From: Borovskyia barvae
Lineage: Eukaryota > Euglenozoa > Kinetoplastea > Trypanosomatida > Trypanosomatidae
Reading direction: 5' to 3'
Length of the DNA stretch: 64,000 nucleotides
Assembly (NCBI GenBank): GCA_030849085.1
Contig: JASAOM010001013.1
Coordinates: 1-64,000, forward strand
Shown: piece after piece, positions 1 to 8,714 of the stretch
Position numbering within the stretch: position 1 is the first letter of the stretch
Layout: every line of letters begins with the position of its first letter
The notes under the pieces: model-generated
Database searches by the model: none
Told to the model about the DNA's origin: nothing
Seen by the model: the letters and a program-made list of their open reading frames with translations, nothing else
Position numbers and translations under genes: made by a program

Positions 1-7
1 TCGTCAT
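1..7 (-). CDS. possible first codons of the next gene (cut by window edge)
   Basis: Reading the minus strand into the left edge, a pyrimidine-rich stretch ends in CCCCCAG at about position 16. Eight bases later comes an ATG at 7-5, followed by ACG and then the edge. A trans-splice acceptor closely followed by an ATG is what the next gene of the unit should look like, but only two codons are visible. Nothing can be said of the product, and the ATG could be a chance one. Confidence 0.25.
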
Positions 8-984
8 CTTCACAGCTGGGGGCGAAGAGTGAGAGTGAGGAGGTGTCGAAGGTGGTGGGGTGACGGAAGGTGGGTGAAGAAAGAGGGAAGCTACTGAGGA
101 AGTAAGACTATGTACGGCGAGTACAGAGTAAGGAAAGCCACCCGAGGAGGGAAGGAGGGCGGTGGACGGAAGTGAAAAGCGAGAGAGGGATGGAGGTCGA
201 TGAGTACGCGCCATTCAGCATTGGTAGGTGCGCTGCTCACGAGCGCCGTCGGCCGCAACTGGACGGGGCGAAAAAGAAGCAGGTAAAACAGCATCCTGGA
301 CGGAAAATGTGATGCCTTAGCACTTTGCCAGGCCTCGGTCTTCGATGTGATCGCTGACTGGCGATTTCTTTGGCTCCTCAGAATACCCGGAGGTCTATCG
401 GCTGCTATTGCTGAGCAAAGGCGGCCCTTCGACCTTTTCCCGGAGACTGGAAGAACGTCAGAGCGAAGAGGCTATGGCATCGGTATCGTGCTGTTCGCTT
501 GTATCCTTAAGCAGCTTCTTCAATGTTCGGCCACGGATTGTGTGTCGATAGCCGTGGCACGACTCAGCCGCGTGGAGGAAAGGAGAAACCATTTAGACAC
601 CTCGAACGGTTGTACTGAGGTGTGCCGGTTTTCTGTGGTGGTAAGGTTTCGCATTGATATCACATAAAAAAGGACGTGAAATTAGAAAAAAATCAAGAAA
701 TGAACTTCGATGCAAGCCCTGTTAGGTAACGTCACCTCCGGCACAAACGTGTGGAGAAGCGCAGCACCTCAGCTGAAGGTGCTAGTCTTTTGCCTCTCCT
801 ACTGGAGGGGGCGGTGCCACGAGCGGAAGTTATGCGAAGGAGAAGAAACAAAGGAGAGAGACTTCCTCCTCACGATCTGCGCTTCCCTTCGTCACTCTTG
901 TCGACGCATGGCTACGCCAGCCAGAGCAAAAGACAGAATCTCTCAGCTTTGGGAGGGAGGAAGCATATGCTCACCAGCTTCGGT
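8..984. other. intergenic region downstream of RPS9
   Basis: This stretch lies 3' of the S9 stop codon in the direction of transcription and probably holds its 3' UTR and the pyrimidine-rich signal for the next gene (about 16-90). The short open frames present have no recognisable similarity and no consistent frame. I see no RNA gene here. Confidence 0.6.
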
Positions 985-1557
985 CTACTCGTCATCACCA
1001 CCACCAGCGGCGCGCTTCTTGGACGCCTTCGCGCGCATGCGCTTCACGCGGCCGGGGCGACCGTTGCCGAACGGTGAGGCGTCGGCGAAGGAGATGTGGC
1101 GCTCGCTGCTCACACGCACGATGAACGAGGGGATTGTAACGATTTGCTTGGCGACGGAGATGTGGCGCTGCTGAATCAGCACACGGGCGTGGTGCACAGA
1201 CTTGGCAAGACCGGCCTTGAACACAATGGTCTGGAGACGGCGCTCGAGAATGTCGGGCACCGTCAGAGAGAGCACGTAATCGAGCTTGTCCTTCTCCTCA
1301 TCGAGGAAGCCGTACTCGTGGCAGCGACGCATGATGGCAGAGCCCTCCAACAGGCGGCGGGGGTGGTTCTCCGGCAGCGTCAGCAGCAAACGAGCCGTTC
1401 GGCGCATCTTCGACAGCGTCATGTTCACGCGCCAGATTTCCCGCTTGCAGCGCAGACCATACTGCCCGCAGAGCTTCATCTCACGGTCGAGGCGCTCCTT
1501 CTCGAACGGACGACGGGGCGCCTTCGACACGCGGTTGAAGTTGTTGTAGTTGCGCAT
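985..1557 (-). CDS. RPS9: 40S ribosomal protein S9 (uS4)
   Basis: The 190-residue product is a cytosolic small-subunit ribosomal protein that binds 18S rRNA early in 40S assembly, the eukaryotic uS4. The sequence begins [20 protein letters not shown] and carries the typical S9 stretches [20 protein letters not shown] and [19 protein letters not shown]. The S4 RNA-binding motif is visible around [12 protein letters not shown], about residues 130-150. The tail is basic, as in the family, and ends GGGDDE. The open frame reaches 36 codons further upstream, but those codons are microsatellite and low-complexity sequence. The chosen ATG gives the usual family length and follows a pyrimidine-rich AG (TTCCTGTTTAG, AG at 1590-1589) about 31 bases upstream. 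Strong GC preference at third positions fits a highly expressed gene. Confidence 0.96.
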   Translation of the reverse strand: MRNYNNFNRVSKAPRRPFEKERLDREMKLCGQYGLRCKREIWRVNMTLSKMRRTARLLLTLPENHPRRLLEGSAIMRRCHEYGFLDEEKDKLDYVLSLTVPDILERRLQTIVFKAGLAKSVHHARVLIQQRHISVAKQIVTIPSFIVRVSSERHISFADASPFGNGRPGRVKRMRAKASKKRAAGGGDDE

Positions 1558-1588
1558 CGCGAGGACGAATCCGACGGGGAAACACGGG

Positions 1589-1612
1589 CTAAACAGGAAG
1601 ATGAATGCAGCA
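1589..1612 (-). promoter_or_regulatory. probable trans-splice acceptor for RPS9
   Basis: On the minus strand the sequence ATTCATCTTCCTGTTTAG ends in an AG at 1590-1589, leaving a leader of about 31 bases before the S9 ATG. This is an inference from the known pyrimidine-tract/AG rule of kinetoplastid trans-splicing. No spliced-leader read is available. Confidence 0.45.
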
Positions 1613-2239
1613 TAACGTTTGTTATATATATATGTGTGTGTGCGGGATGGGCGAACCACACACAAAAAAAGGAGAAGGGATCAAGAAACAGATGAAAAGG
1701 AAATAATCAAGAGAAGTAGGGATCCGATATCATGAAGAATTCCAGCGGCGAAAAGGTAGTCCAGATCATCCTGACACTAACGAGTTATACATGAATCCTA
1801 CAAGTTACTTTTGAGCGGGTTCCGCTCACCAGCGTGACAAAGGGTGGCCACTAGGAGGGCACCTGGCCTACCAGAGCTGGTGTGGGATTCTCCAACAGGG
1901 TACTCAGGATGACAGCACGGCTACTTAGGCCTTAGCCTCCCCTCGAGGACACCGCACTTAGTTGCTGCAGCAGACGAGAGTGCAGTCCGAGGAGTACGGC
2001 TGAAAAAAGTGAGAGTTCTTTCTTCCAGCGTGCGCACATGCACGCTTGCACGTGCACCCCAAGTACGCGCCTGGAGTGCACCATGATGGTCTCCCAAAAA
2101 TGGATGTATCTATCTGCCTCTTGCTACTTCTCAGCTTCTTCACGGATAGAAAATTTTTACCCGCGAGTTCATTTGAGAGCGGTCCTCATTACTGTTGGAC
2201 TTGTTTTTCTGCCATCGATTCTCTCTCTCTCTCCCCCTC

Positions 2240-2282
<43 letters not shown>

Positions 2283-3589
2283 TAGAAAGGGGTTGAAATA
2301 GCAAGGAAACTCCCCGAGAAAGACCTGTCGAAGGTGTCGAGACAAACCAGCATACATCGCTAGAAGCAAGATGATGGAGATTAAGCGTATCACTCGTAAG
2401 AGTAGCACCACCAATGACGGTGATGGAGCCCTTCTTAACCACTTCTTTTTTTCCGCACACGGGTACATGCGCATGGCATGAGAGGCGCGAAGCGCCGCGC
2501 ACATACGAAACAGCTCACGTCTCACTTAACACATCCCGCACAAACGCGCCCGAGAAGGGTGCAGGAGACAACCCACCCTGAGCAAATCCAACGTCCTGCA
2601 CCACCACCTGCCACCGGAGACGCAACCTCGGAGAGTCTGCCTCGCGTAGCAAGTTGCCCTCACCCCCTTGTATTAAAGAAAAGAGCAGCCGCACCGCTGC
2701 TCTCCATTTCCCGTCTCAGTTTCGAAGAAAGCCGAGTGAATCACCCAAAAGGATTTGGAGCGAGCACCTGAAGTGAAGCTGCAACACGTGCGCTATTTCA
2801 GGGACTTCTGAACGTAATCATGGATCTCCATATATATATATGTATATTCATTTCGGTGAGCGGAGACACCCCATTCTCCGGTTGATTGCATTTTTTTTAT
2901 TCGCGTCTGATGGGAAGATCTACAAAGGGCTCACAGAGTAACGCAAAGGACGTTTTATCGATACTCTTAGAAGAGACAAAAAGAGACACAGCCAAGCCAC
3001 CACAATGAAAAAATCTAACGAAGGTCGTGGTGAAGACACGCCCAAGTAAAGAGTAAACGAGAAACCGTTTGAAGGTGAAACAGAAACGATCACCTTGAAA
3101 AATGAGAGAAGAAATCCATACAGACGATTATCAATCGGCGGTAAGAAGGCAAAAGAGCCCACACAAAAAAAAGAAGCCGTGAGGGTCGCGGATTCATCAA
3201 TAGGCGTTGTCTCCAGCGATTCCTCTAAGCCCCCCTTCACAGACACACTTCCTCCCATTTCCCATGAATCGATGTATCTGGGGAAGGGCTGACAATGAAA
3301 GCAGGGTAGCATACCATTATAAAATGAGGCGATGAACGATGTACGTCGAGAATTACAGTCGTGTGGGGGAAGGCGAGAGAACTGGGTGGCAGCAGCGTAC
3401 ACATCCACCAAAGCACTTGGCAGCACCGCACCCTTTTGTAGCTCCCCTTCTTGTCTTTTACATCTCCACGCTTAGCAATCTGTAAAAAAAAGTTTGGCTC
3501 CCGCGTGCCACGCATCTGTCCACGGTATTCTGAGACGAAGATAAGGTGCACGGAGGATGGGAAAGGCTAGGATATCTTCCGAAGAAGCA
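1613..3589. other. intergenic region between CNOT11-like gene and RPS9
   Basis: About 2 kb without a supportable gene. It holds a TA/TG microsatellite at 1623-1642, a small perfect hairpin GAGCGG-GTT-CCGCTC at about 1812-1826, a composite CT-AT-AG microsatellite at 2219-2282 and a second TA run at 2829-2848. From about 2930 to 3550 the plus strand is purine-rich. The open frames listed on either strand here are low-complexity translations of these tracts. Confidence 0.6.
2219..2282. repeat. composite (CT)n-(AT)n-(AG)n microsatellite
   Basis: A CT run, interrupted by CCCCC, leads into about ten AT units and then about twelve AG units. The CT and AG arms are complementary across the AT centre, so either DNA strand, or the transcript, could fold into a long hairpin. 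Confidence 0.9.
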
Positions 3590-5884
3590 TTAATGGAGTA
3601 GCAGCCTCTCAAGATCCTCCACCTCGGGGGAAAGGGTCCAACGGTTGTGCAACACGGCGAACTTCACCAGCGCCGCGAGAGCTTTTCGGTGTGGTGACGA
3701 CACTGCACCCTCCTCCGATGCGCAGATATGTCGGACCCACGCCTCCAATACCTCCTGGTGCAATCCGTTCAGCGTCACCAGATCACGCACGTAGCGTCCC
3801 ACCGCCACATTAAAGGGACGCTGAAACAAAACACACTGCTCAACTTGCGTTGCAACTTCCCGGAGCTGGACTGATGTCGGAATTTCGATTGTTTCACGGC
3901 TTGCCACTTCATCCGTACCGTTTTGCTTTTTATCGGAGCTGACGGAGGGTGGTGATGGTGGTGGCCATGCCCCACGACACCACAGGGTAAGCCGTGCCAG
4001 CAGAGGAGCGTTCTTTTCAAGTACCGCTGCCAAAACGAGGGGGTCGGAGAGGGAGGACTGCAGGATGCTCTGTTCTGTGCAGGAGAGCTCCGACGGCGGC
4101 CGCCGGAACAGCGTCGGCAGCTTTCCTGATACAGGTTGAAGCTGCGCTTCCAAGAAAGACTTCGTCATACAGGCTTGCAGGAAAATTGCGGTGGGAGACG
4201 GCGCCGTGTCGATCAGCAGCTCATGACCTCTCGAATGTAGGTTTCCCCGTTCCGACGTTCGCACGCACGGATCCTGCAGCCAATGTAGTTCACCTTGCTG
4301 GATTGGCATAGTCGGGAGCTTGAGGATGTCACTCTGGTGAGGCGCACCGGCAAGGCTCATCTCAACCGCGGGCAGTCCGTCCGAAGGGCGGTGAAGAAGA
4401 AGAGCTGGAAATGCCGTGACATTTCGACCAATCCCCACCGCTCTCGACTTCGCCTGGTACAGACATGTTTGAAAGTGAATACCAGCCTCCTCCGAGACAG
4501 CTATCAACCGAGCGACAGCAGTTTCATACCAAAGCGTTAGCGCCTCTTTACTTCTCCCCCAGCTCCATTGTTCCACCGGACGGGAAACGAAAGGCTGGAC
4601 ATCTGCTGGCTCATCGTGTACTAGCTCGCAAAGAAGAAGATAAGGAGAGGACCGCGTCGCCACACTCGAGGCGAGAAAAACATCGGTCTGCGCAGTTTCC
4701 GTCGGACCTATCAAACATGCTCGCCACCTCTCGGAGGCACACACCACGTTCAGGAGTAGCAGTTTCGCGGTTAGCAGCACCTCTTCCGAGAAATGGAGTA
4801 TCGCTTCGGCGGTTTTAGGCGGCTTCTTGGTGGAGGGTTTGGGCAGCTCCTTCGTGACGCCCCGTGACTGCTCCAATTGGCGGTATTGAACCTCGTGAAG
4901 TGCGTCATTGAGGAGAGAAAGGAGCACCATCGCCAAGGATCGTCGTGATGCTAGAAGGGCGTCCAGTACGTCGGAGGAAAGTGAAACGGGATCTACAGCT
5001 GGCAGAGCCGCAACATTTTCGGCCGGAGACGTGCCACCGCTACCACCAGAGATGCACTCCTCTGCGTCACTCCCGTGGCTAGCACCGCTCGCAGGGGATA
5101 CTATCCGCCGGCTGCGCGAGAGCACCGGAGTAGCCAGAGCAGCAGAGGCATGGTCAAATGTATCGACACCTAGTGGCGAAGTTCGGGCCAGAACGCGCGT
5201 GCCTTCATCGATAGTGGAAAGGATAGGGTTTGGCGGCGGTGTATGAAGACCGCAGGACACTGCAGAAGATGCTCGCAACGAAGCGGGGGTGCTTTTAGTG
5301 ACGGACTGCAAAGGGCATGGGGTCACCGTCTCGAGATGCGCAGCTGTAAGCGCACGCAGAAGTTTGTCCGACACGAAGCACTCCGGAAAGAGAAGGATGA
5401 TCAAAGTAAAAAGATCGCGAACTTCACTTTCGGAGCGATACTGCAACGAGGCCTGCCGCGAATTCTCCGCTGAGAACGACAGGGGTGAAAAGCAGAAAAA
5501 ACCAGCGGCAAGTAACGACGCCGTCGTTCCCACAAATTTTGACGCAGGTAGCAGGATTGTACTTCTTTTCTCAGCGCCGTCGCAGGGGAGCGCATCATCT
5601 GCATCAGTTTTAGCACATGGTGTTGAAGGAAAACTTCGGGCTCCGCCAGTAGGGATATGGCTCGCTTGCGAAGACGAGCCCGCGACACCAAGACACGGAA
5701 AGGTGAAGGGGACGACGACGCCACCGGTCAGGGCATCCCGAACTACTTGCTCAGCCGTTTGCTCTCTCTGACTGGCATACGTGAGAACCTGCAGCAGGGC
5801 CCGATAATCTTGTAAGTTCGAGCTTTTCGCTACATAGGACAAAGGAGCTGGAGGGGGTGTGAGGGAAGATGAAGAGCAACTCAT
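3590..5884 (-). CDS. CNOT11: CNOT11-like subunit of the CAF1-NOT deadenylase complex
   Basis: The 764-residue product resembles CNOT11 (C2orf29) in its C-terminal quarter. A D/E-x-x-W-L element (GELHWLQDPC, about residue 530) is followed by a helix resembling the family's MAKAFKSPLSxxQ region (QACMTKSFLEAQLQP). Then come a DPxLVxxVLEKNAPLL element and a long helical tail (RPFNVAVGRYVRDLV, LHQEVLEAWVRHICAS, RKALAALVKFAVLHNR) that matches the order of elements in animal CNOT11. CNOT11 with CNOT10 is a known peripheral module of the trypanosome CAF1-NOT complex, which removes mRNA poly(A) tails in the cytoplasm. Residues of about 90-330 are Ser/Ala-rich and probably disordered. The start is an ATG about 85 bases after a likely acceptor (AG at 5971-5970) preceded by a CT tract at 5991-6009. 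The assignment rests on recalled family patterns, not a search. Confidence 0.72.
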   Translation of the reverse strand: MSCSSSSLTPPPAPLSYVAKSSNLQDYRALLQVLTYASQREQTAEQVVRDALTGGVVVPFTFPCLGVAGSSSQASHIPTGGARSFPSTPCAKTDADDALPCDGAEKRSTILLPASKFVGTTASLLAAGFFCFSPLSFSAENSRQASLQYRSESEVRDLFTLIILLFPECFVSDKLLRALTAAHLETVTPCPLQSVTKSTPASLRASSAVSCGLHTPPPNPILSTIDEGTRVLARTSPLGVDTFDHASAALATPVLSRSRRIVSPASGASHGSDAEECISGGSGGTSPAENVAALPAVDPVSLSSDVLDALLASRRSLAMVLLSLLNDALHEVQYRQLEQSRGVTKELPKPSTKKPPKTAEAILHFSEEVLLTAKLLLLNVVCASERWRACLIGPTETAQTDVFLASSVATRSSPYLLLCELVHDEPADVQPFVSRPVEQWSWGRSKEALTLWYETAVARLIAVSEEAGIHFQTCLYQAKSRAVGIGRNVTAFPALLLHRPSDGLPAVEMSLAGAPHQSDILKLPTMPIQQGELHWLQDPCVRTSERGNLHSRGHELLIDTAPSPTAIFLQACMTKSFLEAQLQPVSGKLPTLFRRPPSELSCTEQSILQSSLSDPLVLAAVLEKNAPLLARLTLWCRGAWPPPSPPSVSSDKKQNGTDEVASRETIEIPTSVQLREVATQVEQCVLFQRPFNVAVGRYVRDLVTLNGLHQEVLEAWVRHICASEEGAVSSPHRKALAALVKFAVLHNRWTLSPEVEDLERLLLH

Positions 5885-6932
5885 GCTTTACCCTCGCGGT
5901 ACCATCCCCCACCTTTTTCTCTTTTCCGTTGCTAATTAACCGATTTGTTGTCAAACCCACAAGTATTACCTGAATCGACCGTAGGATAACGAAGAGAGAG
6001 AGAGAGGAATGTCGAAGTAGTGCAGTAATGGTGGGGCGCAACAAATGCCGAAAATCTTATTCGAGCTCGTTGAATGATCACCTCCACCCCCCCAATCTTC
6101 CCTCTCTCTGGACTACAGACAAAGACCCCCCACTGTGCTGAGATAAAACTGATTTACCTTCAGATAGGAAAGGCGGAGAAAAAGGGTCGCAGGCATAAAC
6201 AGGAAGAAAATCTTTGTGCGAGCATCGGTCTGCTCCTACGGCCGTGGCTTAAGCCGTCGTGGTGGTACACCATGCAAGAACTACTGTGATGCCTCGTTCT
6301 GCCCAGGGATGCAGCTTACGTTTCCGAGATGCCTTTTTCTTGGAAAACGCGAGCCACTACGCATCGTCGGCTGCGAAGAGGGACGGCAATGGATGTCAGG
6401 CGAGGTAGATCAGAGAGGAGAATTGCGGCGTGGCGGTCGGAGATTCAACCGAAGAAGACATCGGTAGTGCTATTATTTCACAATATATATATATATATAT
6501 ATAATCAAATCACCGACATAAAAAGACGATATTATCGACTGCTAAGCGGTACCGTGCTAGTTCGGCTAGCCTCCTAGCATGTGGGTGTCCACACAAACCT
6601 TTTGCTCCCCCCGCCCCCCACCCCCACCTCTCCGAATGAACCGGTGCTGATGCGTTTTGCGGCTGGGAGGAGAGCCCCATTCCTCGTTCTAAAGAGAACG
6701 AGAGAAAATAGAGGCGCCAGCAGCGAATAAGTAGATATGTACATCGGTAGAGGAGAGAGGGTTACCAAGAGGTGATCGGAGGGAGAGGACTGCCACCAAC
6801 GCAGTTGCCAGCAAAGCTCTCTCTTCGGGTTGGGACGGGGTTTGGGTGAACGTGAATGCCACCTAGTGCATACTCACATATTGTTGTCACGTCGAAAACG
6901 ACCGGTATGACATCCGTTGACGAAAGCCTCCG
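5885..6932. other. intergenic region between PP2C-like gene and CNOT11
   Basis: About 1 kb without a supportable gene. It contains a GA/CT tract at 5991-6009 just upstream of the CNOT11 leader, which is a pyrimidine tract in the transcript sense, and a TA run at 6483-6503. The C-rich stretch on the plus strand at about 6604-6628 is low complexity. Nothing else stands out. Confidence 0.6.
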
Positions 6933-8714
6933 TCAGCTCCCACGCCCCTCCACCTGCAGAAGCTTCGCTAGTTTGTGGAAGGCGGAATCGAGTCGAGGAT
7001 CGGTTAGACATGACACATCACGCAAAGCCTCGTCGTCGAAGAAGTCGGCTTCTTCATCCATCACCTGCTGGAGAGCGCCACATTCTTTCCCGTACAAAGG
7101 GAGCAAGGGCAAGAAATGGCGACTTGGCAGCATTTCACGAACATGTTCCCAACGGCGACGAAGCAGAGCATCCAGCGTGACGCCGAGCCGCGAACAGTCA
7201 AGCTGGAGCGCCCTGCGCATCGCGGGATAACGGCGGCACGCACCGACATACAGCGGACCTGGCTCTACCCATTCAGCAAAGCTCGGCTCGCCTTCTCGCG
7301 TCCGTATCCCAGCTTCAGAAATGGACGACTCCTTTCCAAGAGTGCCACCTGCAGCGTCGTCCGGTCGCTCCGGAGGGCCTCGTGCTACCGCTACCATGGC
7401 TTGCAAGGAGTGCTCTGCGCCGAACCGGACGGCGAAGTCGCAGAGCGAGGCTGCGATGGCCTCCGCCGGCGAGCCCCTCGAGAGCCCACGGCCGACCACT
7501 TTGGCCAACTCATCGATTGTGCCGTCTTCCTGGTTTCGGGTTTCGAAAATGGCGTGATTGCAAAGCACCAACGCGTCTCCCTTCAGCATTCGCCACGTCA
7601 TGACCGTCGGAAGTGCGATCATCTTCTGATCTATTGGAGAACGATGCTTCGCATTCTTCATTGACCAATGTCCAAAGCTACGAGCCACATTATAGTAAGG
7701 GTTGCCGTCAATGATTTCCCCGACGGCAGAGTCTACTTTACCGCCAGCCAGCACAATGCGGCGGAACTCAGCGGTACGAAGCGGTGTGTGATCCACGCTC
7801 AGTGGCACTGTGCACTCCCGAGACGGGTCGAGGAGGCTGCGCATCCCTTTAGTCAACGGGTTGCGCGCTACGCCGAACGCACGGGAATTTCCTACCCCGC
7901 CGACGAGGACATCCAAGAAGTAGGCGGTTTGACTTAAGAGGCGCTGTGTTTCTTGCGCTTGAGATGCCTCCGCGTGGGTGAGCGATTTCTGCGGTGGAGG
8001 GGCCAGCATGGATTGACTTTCACGCCTTGCCTTTTGCTGCCGCACCGCGAGCCAGGAAGGGGCGACGGCCGCAGAAAACCATATTCCTCGGCAGCCGCTC
8101 TCCTCAGGTGGTGAAGCGGCCGATACCATCGACGAGGAAGACGATCGAGGCTCCTCAACCGCTTCCCCCCGCGCGAGGCTCCCCGATGAAAACGCGGGCG
8201 ATTGTCTTCGACCTGCGTCGCACGCGCTGAAAAACGCCGCATCCGCGCCCATGGCGTACTGCTGGAAATCCCAGTCGTCTACGACGCTCTCAACTACGCT
8301 GCGCATGCCACGCCGCCGCACCATGGCTGCTATCATAGTGGATACCAATGGGCTCGATGGGTCCTCTCGACGCAGCTTTCGTAGTTCCTCCGGAAGCACT
8401 GTATGCATGCTCAATGCCTTCGCGAGGTAGTTGCTTACAAAAGTGGACGCTTCTCGCCCTGTGTAGCTGTCCAGCAGGCCGCCACCGACCATCTCACCAA
8501 GGAAGCGTGACGTCTGCGACTGTACGCGAGGGCTCGTAGACAGCTCACTGGCCTCACGGTAGAGCCCACAGTTCTTGTCATTGAAGACGTGGAAGGACTC
8601 CATGTTGTACGTGCCTGCTAGATTCATCATTTCGCAGGTACCAACTTCAATGTACGGCAGCGTTAGCCGCTGCATTTTTTTGTGTAGCAACGGAAAGGCC
8701 TTCATCGTTGTCAT
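6933..8714 (-). CDS. PP2C-like (PPM) protein, probable pseudophosphatase
   Basis: The 593-residue product follows the motif order of PP2C/PPM Ser/Thr phosphatases but with altered metal sites. LLDSYTGREAS (81-91) sits where the family has FDGHGGxEA. GGVGNSRAFGV (272-282) replaces ANVGDSRAVL. SVDHTP followed by RIVLAGGKV (306-327) matches LTxDHKP and RIxxAGGxV. NVARSFGHWSMKN (342-354) replaces LAVSRAFGDxxxK. GDALVLCNHAIFE (379-391) replaces DxFLILASDGLWD, and GAEHSLQAMVAVA (432-444) replaces GSxDNITVVVV. Only one of the usual metal-binding aspartates (Asp82) is kept; the others are His, Asn and Glu/His. I infer a catalytically dead PP2C fold, possibly a scaffold or regulator. Two low-complexity inserts (about 165-265 and 445-480) interrupt the fold. 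The ATG at 8714 opens the frame. Partner and location are not visible. Confidence 0.7.
   Translation of the reverse strand: MTTMKAFPLLHKKMQRLTLPYIEVGTCEMMNLAGTYNMESFHVFNDKNCGLYREASELSTSPRVQSQTSRFLGEMVGGGLLDSYTGREASTFVSNYLAKALSMHTVLPEELRKLRREDPSSPLVSTMIAAMVRRRGMRSVVESVVDDWDFQQYAMGADAAFFSACDAGRRQSPAFSSGSLARGEAVEEPRSSSSSMVSAASPPEESGCRGIWFSAAVAPSWLAVRQQKARRESQSMLAPPPQKSLTHAEASQAQETQRLLSQTAYFLDVLVGGVGNSRAFGVARNPLTKGMRSLLDPSRECTVPLSVDHTPLRTAEFRRIVLAGGKVDSAVGEIIDGNPYYNVARSFGHWSMKNAKHRSPIDQKMIALPTVMTWRMLKGDALVLCNHAIFETRNQEDGTIDELAKVVGRGLSRGSPAEAIAASLCDFAVRFGAEHSLQAMVAVARGPPERPDDAAGGTLGKESSISEAGIRTREGEPSFAEWVEPGPLYVGACRRYPAMRRALQLDCSRLGVTLDALLRRRWEHVREMLPSRHFLPLLPLYGKECGALQQVMDEEADFFDDEALRDVSCLTDPRLDSAFHKLAKLLQVEGRGS

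Noticed and set aside
1800-1960. Mixed-composition patch downstream of the CNOT11-like gene, considered as a snoRNA cluster or degenerate retroposon
   Set aside because: No C/D or H/ACA box pair could be placed with confidence, and I could not match a known retroposon signature.
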